From contig OX463866.1 in NCBI GenBank assembly GCA_949825065.1, positions 1,441,001 through 1,505,000 of the forward strand: 64,000 nucleotides of DNA. The letters run 5' to 3'. Shown here piece by piece: positions 12,001-24,000 of this stretch. Position 1 is the stretch's first letter; every line of letters begins with the position of its first letter. Origin of the DNA: Odontocerum albicorne (taxonomy: Eukaryota > Arthropoda > Insecta > Trichoptera > Odontoceridae). The notes beneath the pieces were generated by a model. It was not told the DNA's origin, did not search any database, and worked only from the letters and a program-made list of their open reading frames with translations. The position numbers were made by a program, and so were the translations under genes.

Positions 12001-15000
12001 CTGGCGCGGAAGTCCCGGCTCACAAGTGAGTGACGTGAAGATGGGACTTCCCCTTTCTGCGTCACTCGTTATGCGAAATATCGCTCATTAAGGGAGCATT
12101 TTTTTCACAATCTGTTTAGCTCGTTATGCGAATTACTCATTATGAGAGGTGCTCGTTATGAGAGGTTCCACTGTACTATTCATTTTTGCCCGAGTTTTAT
12201 ATATTTTATCAATATATTTTATCAACATCTATTGATAAAATATATAAAACTCGGGCAAAAATGAATAGTATTTGATTTATGGTGACGATTATAATATTGC
12301 TTTTCTCATTATCTCAAAACAGGTTATTTGGAGTTGTCTGAGTAATGAACTGGACGATCGATATAATGAAAATGTTAATGATATTGTGAAAGAATGGAAT
12401 GTAGAAAGTCAGAGGAATCGTACAAGTTGTACAAGAAAGTGTATGAATATAGAAGAGGTTATATAGGATGTGTGCCAAGATAGAAAGTACGACGCTCTGT
12501 CCTCTCTGCCTACCCTGACATGGAAATGGCTTGATTATATGTATGCATTTAATCTGTCAATAATAATAGTGGGTTCAAATCCTGAATTATAGTAGAGCGC
12601 CCTTGAGGAGTCTGCTCTCTAAACGGCACTATATAAATTGTCCCTTTATTATTATTGCGTAATTTGCTTATTAAAATTCTTTTCTCCACTCAAAATAATG
12701 GTATGACCCCACCGGTTTCGAAGTTTTTGAGGCGTTTTTAGGTTTCAGCTAACTTAATTGTGTTATTAGGTTTCAGCTAACTTAATGCGGCCTTATTAGG
12801 TTACAGCTAACATAATTCTACCTTATTAGGTTACAGCTAACTTGATGCGGCCTTATTAGGTTATATCTAGCTTAATGCGGAGTTATTAGGTTACAGCTAA
12901 CTTAATGCGGCGTTATTAGGTTATAACTAACTTAATACGGTATTATTAGGTTACAGCTAATTCAATGCGGCGTTATTAGGTCATAGATAACTTAATGCGG
13001 CCTTATGAGGTTACAGCTAACTTGATCCGGCCATATTATGTTAAGCTTGAAGCGGCATTATAAGGTTACAGCTAACTTAATGTGACATTATTAGGTTACA
13101 GCTAACTAAATGCGACATTATTAGGTTACAGCTAACTTAATGCGACCTTATTAGGTTACAGTTAACTTAATTCGGCTTCATTAGTTTACCGCTAGCTTGA
13201 TGCGGCCTTATAAGGTTACAGCTAACTTGATGCAGTCATATTAGGTTACATCGAACTTGATGCGGCCTTATTAGGTTACATCTAACTTAATGCGGTCTTA
13301 TAAGGTTACAGTTAACTAGATGCGGCCTTATTAGGTTACATCTAACATAATACAGCGTTATTAGATCACAGCTAACTGAATGCACCCTTCCAACATGAAA
13401 AGGTTGCTCCCCCCCCTGGGGTAGCCCAACAGCCAATAGCTTGAATAAATTATAGAGAGGTACTCACTAGAATTCTTAATATAAAGAGGTAACCAGTAGA
13501 GGAATGTGTAAGAGACGAGCTTGGCGAAACAGAGACAGAGGGAGAACTCGATGACTCCGGGGATCTTGAGGGCGCCCATGAAGCCCACGGCTCTCTTGTC
13601 GGAATCCGAAGTGTGCGCGCTGTTAGCCAGCAGGGTCGTGTTCTCCGTCGGGGGGCTTGGGGTGCGCGACCTATTACTGCTCGAGTCCTGAAAGATACCA
13701 GAATAGATTAATATTTTTATTAATAACTAACAATCAGAAAACAGGTTACAGAGCATCTAACCTTAAGAGCTTAGATAAACTCACAGACCAGTTTATACAG
13801 CTATATTTATGCCTTTTACATGTGTTTAGCTAAACACTAATTACGTAAAGGGTCTTTCAAATTGAGCGGTTGTTTCTAATTATTGAATAAAACACAGATG
13901 GCGTCGCGAACTTTCCCCGAGTCTTGTGACATTTAAGAAATGTAATGTACGACATTTATAAAAATGGAGTCGTATACATACAATACAAAAACGCGTTCAA
14001 ATTGTTGAATTATTTTATCTATTGTAATCTCTGGAAACGGTGATGTTAATTGGCCACCGAGATCATGTGATCTGACACCGTTAAGACTATTTTCTCTGGG
14101 GTTACGTGAAAAGCCAGGTCTATAAGAATGACCCCCGATCAATTCCTGAGCTGAAGGACGAAATTATTCGCGTCATCGGTGAGTTAGAACCGCAATTGTC
14201 AAAATGTCATCGAATATTTTGACAAAAAAGTGTACATCTGCGGAGCTGCAAGAGGTGGACATTTGACGGATATTGTTTTTTGTGTTTAAATGTCATACAT
14301 TATACTTCAATGACCAATAAAAAAAAATTGAAATCAAAGAAAATTGTGTTTTATTCAAGAATTAAAAAAATTTGAATTAAAAAAACTGCCCAATTTGAAA
14401 GAACCTTCATAAAGTTTGGCCGAATTCGATCAGTTCAATTCCCGTTAGCACCCAGAGTGATTGTTTGGGAAAGATTTCCACATAGCAATAAACAAGCCAG
14501 GTTGTAAAGCATACAACAAAAGTGTAATACAATATAATATTTCAAAATAAGTTTAACAACTGATATTTTTTGCACATGTAGTGCATTTTTTCTCTTTTTA
14601 ACCGTACGACCCCCCCAAAAGACTTCGTTAACCACCTGCGAAAACTTAATACCTTGTTGATGAATGGTGCAAGTGGCTGCAAAAATGTTGTACTTGCACA
14701 AAGACGATAAGCCTTATCAGGTAAGAATAAGTAAGCTATTTTTATTTTCGCAACCCCCCCCCCCCCTGATATTTCATCGAGCCATCGACAGTGAAACAAC
14801 GATATACTCCAATTTAATTTGAATCCTAATGCACGCACTATCTAATGGACTCTTCACGAATCACGTATGTTTAAATTTGCCAAATATAGATGCTTCACAA
14901 GATGGGCGAGCTAACAGCCAGTCAGCTTTGATTGTGTGCCAGACTAGAATTTGTTTAAAAAAAATCAATACACCAATGGGAATTGAGAAATGAGCCAACG

Positions 15001-18000
15001 AGAGTTGCAAGCAACCAATCAGGTCAGAAGTAAAGGACTCCTCGAACCACTCAGGAAATCAGCAGTTCGACGGGATCGGGTATAGCAGAGGTCAAGGATT
15101 CCCGAGGACAAACAAGGCTTAGAAAATAAAAATTACCCGTCAAAATCGTCAAATGTGACTGTATTTTAATTTAAGAAATTTGGACTTGAGATATCATCCT
15201 TGTTATTTCTTTCGTTTTTGTCCAGCGAAGCCTAATTTGAAAACAGCATCTCTCATTTTTGTCCGGCGAGACCTGATTTGAAAACAGCATCCCTCAATTT
15301 TGTCGAGCGAAACCTAATTTGAAAACAGCATCTTTCATTTTTGTCCAGCGAACCTAATTTGAAAACAGCATTCCTCATTTATGTCCAGCGAAACCTAATT
15401 TGAAAACAGCATCCCTCATTTTTGTCCAGCGAAACGTAATTTGAAAACAGCATCTTTCATTTTTGTCCAGCGAAACCTAATTTGAAAACAGCATTCCTCA
15501 TTTATGTCCAGCGAAACCTAATTTGAAAACAGCATCCCTCATTTTTGTCCAGCGAAACTTAATTTGAAAACAGCATCTTTCATTTTTGTCCAGGGAAACC
15601 TAATTTGAAAACAGCATCCCTCATTTTTGTCCAGCGAAACTTAATTTGAAAACAGCATCTTTCATTTTTGTCCAGGGAAACCTAATTTGAAAACAGCATC
15701 CTTCATTTTTGTCCAGCGAAACGTAATTTGAAAACAGCATCCTTCATTTTTGTCCAGCGAAACGTAATTTGAAAACAGCAGCCCTCATTTTTGTCCAGCG
15801 AAACCTAATTTAAAAACAGCATCCTTCATTTTTGTCCAGCGAAACCTAATTTGAAAACAGCATCCCTCATTTTTGTCCAGCGAAACCTAATTTGAAAACA
15901 GCATCTTTCATTTTTGTCCAGCGAAACCTAATTTGAAAACAGCATCCCTCATTTTTGTCCAGCGAAACCTAATTTGAAAACAGCATCCCTCATTTTTGTC
16001 CAGCGAAACCTAATTTGAAAACAGCATCCTTTATTTTTATCCGGCGAGACCTGATTTGAAAACAGGATCCTTCATTCTTGTCCGGCGAGACCTGATTTGA
16101 AATCGGCATCCTTCATTTTTGTTCCGAGAAACCTAATTTGAAATCAGCATCCTTCATTTTTGCCCAGCGAAACCTAATTTGAAATATGTCCTCCTTATAT
16201 TTTATCCTGGGAGACCTAATTTGAAACCTACACATTTGGTTTTTGTCCCACGAGACCTAATTTGAAATCTACATCCTTCGTTTTTGTCCCGAGAAACCTA
16301 ATTTGAAATCGGCATCCTTCGTTTTCGTTCCGAGAAACCAAATTTGAAATATGTCGTACTTATATTTTGTCGTGGGAGACTTAATTTTAAAATCTACATA
16401 CTTGGTTTCTGTCCCACGAGACCCAATTCGAAATCGGCATCCTTCGTTTTTGTCCTGCGAGACAACCACTTAACAGTTTTGCCGGAGCGGGACTCTGGTA
16501 CGAAGTTTCTTTTTATAATGCCGAGCCCGAGCCTCGTTCGGGCAAGTCATGTTTCGACTTGTTGGGAGTGTTTCTCCCGAGCGTCGTTTGGCCAGATCTT
16601 GTTTCAACTTGTTTTCTCCGAACGGAATATATTTTCGTATAGAATTTATTCGTTTACAGTTCGTCATTCGACTGTTAAGTGGTTAATATGAAATCTGGCA
16701 TCCCTGTTGCCAGAAGATACAAACCCCTTTCAATAAGGGAGACCAATTGTGTTAGATTAATGTAATGTGTAAGATTAAAATTAATGTACAATTATGCTAA
16801 ATCTAACAAAACAAATACAGAACAAACAAACATTCAGATAATAAACGTACAATTCGGTATATCGGTGCGTATTGTGGTACGAAATATAGACATGCAAATA
16901 ACAAAACAAAAAAATAAACGGTCTCATTGGAAGGATTGTGAAGTAAAAAATGGGGGATCTTGTGGGCGACACGACGGTGGGGTTGTCTGGGTTCTCCCTA
17001 CCTCAGGAGTGGTATACTCAAAATAGGATCAGTTGCGGAGTGGGCCGAACTGCGAGTGATATGCAAAATTGGAGCCTGGTAGATTCACCTCTCTGTGAGT
17101 GCGGGGAAATCCAGAAAGAATAATTATCAAAATATATTATTTATAGTTAGGGCGTCAACACTGTAGAGGTTTAACGAGATTATAATTTGTTTAGTTAGGT
17201 CTTGCTTGTTCTTCCCTGATGACGAGGCGAAAACCTTGAAACCGGTAGAGTTAACCTAACCTAACCTAACCTAGGCTAGATTAACTCTGCTGGTTAGGTT
17301 AGGTTAGGACTAACTTAGGTTAGGACTAACCTAGGTTAGGTTAGGTTAGAATAAGGTGAAAACCTTGAAACCAGCAGAGTTAACCTAACCTAGGCTAGGT
17401 TAACTCTGCCGGTTAGGTTAGAACTAACCTAGGTTAGATCGGGATGAGGTGAAAACCTTGAAACCGGCCGAGTTAACCTAACCTAGGCTAGGTTAATTCT
17501 GCCGGTTAGGTTAGGATTAACCTAGGTTAGGTTAGGTTAGGATGAGGTGAAAACCTTGAAACCGGTAGTGGCAGAGTTAACCTAACCTAACCTAACCTAG
17601 GTTAGGTTAGCTCCGGTTAGGTTAAGTTAGGACTAACCTAGGTTAGGTTAGGTCTATTAAGTAAGCAACTTTTTAAAGTAGTATTCTGGAAATGCCCAGT
17701 ACATTTTTTTTACCCAAAAGGCCAAAGTTTAGCATAAAAAATTTAATTAAGATTTTTTAAATTTTTCAAGTAGTTTTTTTTGTACACCCCTAATAATTTT
17801 GGAAATCATTTTGTATGTGATAGATAAGGCTACTATTCAAAAGTATTTCACGATAAAAAAAAAAAAACGAAAATGGTGATTTGTACACAACGCAGCAAAA
17901 AATCTGACGCAAGGTAGGGAGGGATTTTACGAAATTTTACAAAAGTCCGAATAACTCAAAAACGGTAAGGTTTTTACCGAGGTCAAGTTTTGATATTCTG

Positions 18001-21000
18001 GTAGGTCTTGACCCAATCTATCATCATCCTAAATATGATTCACTCAATACGGGACATCCTGTATATATTCAAATTAAAGTATAAAATTCTGGAACTGAAG
18101 GGTTTAAGGGGTAACTAGAGAGAAGGCAATATCGTGTTTGCCGGTTATTGCAAGGACAGTGAAGCAACTCCTCGTACGCATGCCCTGATCAATATAATCC
18201 AATACGCACCGCTAAGTGAGAGAGAGACACACACACATATTTAGTCCATGCACTTTACTTACAACGTACGTGTCTGTGTGCGATCGCAGACTCCTGTGGC
18301 ATGCATTATTCTCCTAAAAAGTGTCAATATTAGTGTATTAGTAACAATGCAGCTGTATTTATATGCATAATATGCGCATCTACATCAATGGTTTTCAACC
18401 GCCGGTCCGAAGACCGGTATCGGTCCAAATACTGGAGGCTAGTGCCGGTCCGAAGGCTAGCGTCGGTCCCAAGACTAGTGCCGGTATGAAGACCGGTACC
18501 GGTCTCTGGAAATATCAATTTTTAATCCAAGCTTTTTTGAAGACCAGTTCCGGTCTGCAGATCGGTACCGGTCCCAGTGCCAACGTGAAGATCAGTGCCG
18601 GTCTGCAGATATTTCCATTTTGAAGACCAGTACCAGTCTGCAGATCGGTACCGGTCCCAGTACCAATCCGAATATCGGTGCCTGTCTGCAGATATTTCCA
18701 TTTTGAAGACCAGTGCCGGTCTGCAGACCGGTACCGGTCCCAGTACCAATCCGAAGATCGGTGCCAGTCTGCAGATATTTCCATTTTGAAGACCAGTGCC
18801 GGTCTGCAGATCGGTACCGGTCCCAGTACCAATCCGAAGATCGGTGCCGGTCTGCAGATATTTCCATTTTGAAGACCAGTGCCGGTCTGCAGATCGGTAC
18901 CGGTCCCAGTACCAATTCGAATATCGGTGCCGGTCTGCAGATATTTCCATTTTTATTTATTGTAACATTCCTTTTTTCACTGGGCTTCAGGTGTAAAAAA
19001 GACACAATTTCCGTGGCCTAGTTGGTAAGACGCCTGTCTCCCGACCCCGTAGGTTGCCGGTTCAAATCCCGCTGAAACTCAGATTTTTTAGGATTCTAAT
19101 CTGGTTTTCATTTAAGACCACTTTGACATATTTCCGGTTGGTTGGAAAAGATTGCCACATTAGCAATAAGCTTGCCAGGTTGTAGTGTATACAACGAGGG
19201 TGTAATACAATGCAATAAAAAGGTTGAAAACCACTGATCTACACACTAGTTAATCTTCTGTATGCAGATGGTATGGTAATACTTAGCTGAAAATGAAGGT
19301 GATTTGAGGGATATGATAAGTGGGCTATACGAGATAAGTGAGCTATATGAGATAAGTGAGCTATACGAGAGATGTCTAGTTAAGGTCATAGAAAGGAGTG
19401 TTGTAAAAAGTGTGTGCGATGTATGGGTTAACTCAGAGCAAGAGACTGGAGCAGGTTGATGAGTTCTGTTATCTGGGCAGTATGGTTAGGGCGTGATGGG
19501 GGAGTTGAAAGGGACATTGGGTAGCGACAGGGAACAAGGTAAATGAAGTATTTAATTTAATATATGCAAACCGCGCAATATCAACAGTAGCAAAAATGAC
19601 AATACATAATAGTGTGTTGGCATCTACCTTGACATATGGAAGTGAAATTAGGCATTGGCAGAAGGATAAAAGTAAGATTAATGCCGTGGAGACGTATGTA
19701 CTATACTAAAGAAAATGTAGCATGGTCCCTGTGACGTTTCACAAATTTGTTTTATATATCCTGACCTTACTTTCGGTTAGCATATGTCTGTTTCTCCATA
19801 CAGTGTCCCGCAGGCAGCCGGCCAAAGCTGTCGCATTATTAGTTAGTGCTCGTACTTCACTATATAGATATGCTAGTTGCTGGAGATCTCTACAATTATA
19901 CTTGAGAAATTGTAGCATGGTCCCTGTGACAGTTCACAAATTTCCCCCAATACAACCTTGTAACGACGTTCAGTAATTTTAATTATTTTATCAACTTTAA
20001 TATAAGTCTCGATTCTAATAAATAGCAAGTTATTTAGGTAAATACATTACATAAAACTAACAATAATGACAAATTAATACATTTTGTTACAAATTAGCAA
20101 AAATGTGTCAGTTTGTTAAAATCAAATAATATTCGGCGACGTTCGTCAAAAGTAACTACGTTAGTCCGCATTGGCTAGGGATGGGGTATACGATAATTGG
20201 ATTTTCGATTTTTTTATGCATAAAATTAAATGTTCGTAATTAGTATTAATTCACAGTGGATCTTGGCCTATTTAAAGATAGATACAAATCATACAATACA
20301 TTAGAAAGTCAGTATAATGAAAATTAGGAATTAAAACGTCAGTTTAGAGAAAAACAATTTGATTTAATCATAAAAGATACATTTTAGTCGGAATCCGATA
20401 AAGGAACACATTCCAAAGTGTCATTGTCGTTATCAGAATCAGAACTGCAACTTTCACCGACATTTATAATGAAGTTACGTTCACATAAATTGGCCCCCAA
20501 AAATGTCCGCGCCAAACGGCCATTTAAAATTTTAGCGTTGCCATTGTTGTTATTTTGAACATCATTTTCGTACGGTATAATTATTTTTATTAAATTAATT
20601 GAACAAAATTCATACTATAGTTCAGAAAATGTAGGATGAGTCCTGTGACAGTTCACAAACTTGCCCCAATACAACCTTGTAACGACGTTCAGTAATTTTA
20701 ATTATTTTATCAACTTTAATATAAGCCTCGATTCTAATAGCAATAGCAAGTTATTTAGATAAATACATTACACAAGGTTGTATCAGGGCAAATTTGTGAG
20801 CTGTCACAGGACTCATCCTACGTTTTCCGAACTATAATATTCAATCCGATTCGAATAAGATTCGATTTATAAAAAAAAAAACATTTTTACCCCATCCCTT
20901 TGAGACATGACATATCAAACGTCACAGGGATCATGCTACATTTTCATGAGTATACTGAAAATGTGGAGTGTTAATAAGAAAAAAAAGAAGGCGGAATGCA

Positions 21001-24000
21001 GAAATAAATGAAAGGATAAAATAGATGTTTTAAATAATATGAAGAAAGGAGTATGAAGATGATTTGGACACGTGTAGAGAATGAATGACTAAGCTAATGT
21101 GTGGACTGAAAAACATCCGATGTCCTCGCGACCGGGCTCGCCCTATATTGGTGGGGTGAATCTCGGCCGGGGGGATTTTATGAGATGAGTCCAGACCTTT
21201 TGATTTTGATTCTCTTTCAAATGTATTTTCTGCTATTTATCTTGAGATATATACTAGGTTAGTCAAAAAGTTTTGAAAGCGACATCTATGGAGCAGTAGA
21301 AAACCAAAATTTCTACGACATTTTAATATTTCATCTTTCATAAGAACGTACTCAAAATTTCATTTCGATCTGTCAATTCATTCTTTGTTTACAAGCCATT
21401 TGAAGTTGACGTGTCAGTGTATTTTTTAACAATGGAAAAATCCGAATATCGTGCAGTGATTAAATTCTTTGTTTTGGAAGGTTTATCGGCTACTGAGATC
21501 CATGCAAAGATGGTGAAAGTATTAAAGGAGTCTTCTCCTTCATTTCCAACCGTTCACCGATGGGTTTTGGAGTTTAAGCGTGGCCGTACAAGCGTTGAAG
21601 GCGATCCACGCTCAGGACGTGCAAAAAGTGCATCAACACCAGAAATCATAGCGAAAATACAGGATATGGTTTTGGAAGATCATCGATCGACTGTGGATGT
21701 GATAGCTGACACTATAGGCATCTCACATGGAACAACATGGCATATTTTGGCTGAAGTTTTGGGTTTCAAAAAACTGTGTGCACAATGGGTGCCGCATTTG
21801 CTAACAATGCAACAAAAACACGTTCGAATGCGACTTTCAGAGCAACATTTGGAGCAATTTCGCAAGAATAAAAAGGATTTTCTGCGTCGATTCATCACTA
21901 TGGATGAGACTTGGGTCTACCACCATGATCCTGAACCAAAACAAGAGGCTAAGGAGTGGTGTGAACCAGGCACTTTGGCTCCGAAGCGAGTTCGTGTCCA
22001 GAAATCGGCCAAGAAGGTGTTAGCGTCAGTTTTTTGGGATGCAAAAGGAATTTTATTGATAGATTATCTCCAAACTGGTAAGACAAGACAATCAACTCGG
22101 ATTATTATTGTGACCTTTTGGACCAGTTGGATGAAAAAAATTGTGAAAAAAGACCCGGTTTGCAGAAGAAAAAAAACATTTTTCATCAAGACAATGCACC
22201 TGCTCACACAGCTCAAAAAACCATCGCGAAAATCAGTGAATTGGGGTACGAATTGTTGCAGCATCCACCCTATTCGCCAGATTTAGCTCCCTCTGACTTC
22301 TGGCTGTTCTCACACCTCAAAAAATTCCTTCGTGGAAAGCATTTTTCATCAAACGAAGAGGTTATAGCCGTCGTAGAGGAGTATTTTGCAGGCCTTCCAG
22401 AAAGTCACTTCCGTGATGGGACAACAAAGTTGGAAGATCGTTGGACCAAGTGTATTGATCTTATGGGAGACTATACTGAGCAATAAAAGTGATTTCCCCC
22501 CAAAAAAAATGTATTTTCATTTCCGCTTTCAAAACTTTTTGACTAACCTAGTATACATATATGTGCGATTTTAGAATCCATTTAAATATGTACATACTGT
22601 GTTGCTATCAATAAACTTATATTTAATTTATTTACTTTAAGCGAGTATATAGGTCAGAAGTGCAGGTGTGCGTGGAATGGGTAGACCGAGGAAAACGTGG
22701 CTAGATAAAACGGACCAGATTTCGAAAGAAAGTCATGTTAGAAGAATGAATAATAGAAGATTGTGCATGAAGAGATGTATGAATGGGGAAGAGGCGAAAG
22801 TTTTAGATTTAGGTAAAATCCAAATGCAAAATTTTCATATTTAGATGTAACCCCCATTAATTTTACTTTAATTGATGATATCTCAATTTTACATTAATAT
22901 GTTTATCATATGTCCATAAATTTAATAATAACTTGCTTTATTCATTTATTTTTGTCTGATTGGTCGGAAGAGATTGCCGCCTGGCAATACACCCACCAGA
23001 TTGTATGTGCAATGAAGTGTTAAATAAATAAATAACTTTATTAATGTAGTGTTGTTTTCGACATTTTCAGTATCTTAGCAATCTCTTGTTTTATACAATG
23101 CTGATTCCATTAAAGCCTTAATTTGGTCGTAATCAGCCGTCGGAGTGGACACCATTTTCGATTTTACCATTATAAATGTTTCAAACCACATTTGACACAC
23201 ACACACACTTACTACATCGCTGCCACACACTGTATATATATAACATATATATTGTTTTTTTTTATGTTTGTCACATTTTTTCCTTTGCGGCAATAAAAAG
23301 CATAAAATATTTTGTTCCGTCTTCAAAATGACGCTGAAAGAAGAAGAAAAAAACAGGAGCGATTTGGGTAAACAAAAAATGCGCTTCTTCATTACCTTTC
23401 ACAATAAAATACAACCAATACCTTCGAAATAAAGATATCGTCTCTAATGACTTCCGTGGCCTAGTTGGTAAGACGCTGGTCTCCCAGCCCAGAGGTTCGA
23501 ATCCTGTTGGAACGAAGATTTACCATCTTTGTGATTGGTTGGAAGAAAGAAATTGCCACATGGCAATAGGCCTGCCTTTTTGTACTGCGTACAACCAAAT
23601 TGTAATAAAATAAAGCATCTTACACCAAAAAACCACTCATTTTATGGAATGTTCAAAATACATACATATATTCGTACATAAATACCATCATGTCATTTCC
23701 AATCATGGCCAAGAGGACATTCCATCATGGCCAAGAAGACTGAGTGCTATATTTTCCTAATTCGATACAAATCCTTAGCCTCTTCCACATTCATACACCT
23801 TCTCACGCAACCTCTATGATTTCTCTGACTTTCTATTTTTCCTTCTTTCAGAATATCATTTACTCGACCTAACCATACTTTCCTTGGTCTTCCTCCCATA
23901 CGCCTTATTCTCCCAGTGCTATGCCAGGTCCCCCCAATGTTGAATATCACCTAAGAGTAGACATCGGCAGCCCGAAAAAGATCCCCGACGCTCCCTTTGC

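Larger units (their letters stand above)
10932..12361. mobile_element. Palindromic MITE (X), interrupted by Tigger
   Basis: Ends tcgatcgtccagttcattac and its reverse complement, with TA at 10930-10931 and 12362-12363. Removing the 1,149-bp Tigger and one TA leaves about 280 bp that is almost wholly self-complementary. The middle forms a long hairpin (12176-12270). Confidence 0.85.
18386..19236. mobile_element. Non-autonomous hAT-type element carrying an 83-bp array and a SINE
   Basis: Ends caatggttttcaacc and ggttgaaaaccactg, flanked by 8-bp atctacat (18378-18385) and atctacac (19237-19244), 7 of 8 identical. Interior is the 83-bp array and the SINE. Confidence 0.7.

Noticed and set aside
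12735..16465. CRISPR array
   Set aside because: The repeats are directly abutting tandem units without unique spacers, in an insect genome.
18515..19021. Overlapping long frames on both strands
   Set aside because: All derive from the 83-bp array, whose unit happens to lack stops in several frames.
19006..19080. tRNA gene
   Set aside because: A and B boxes are present, but there is no closing acceptor stem and the copy continues into a SINE tail; three more copies have the same structure.
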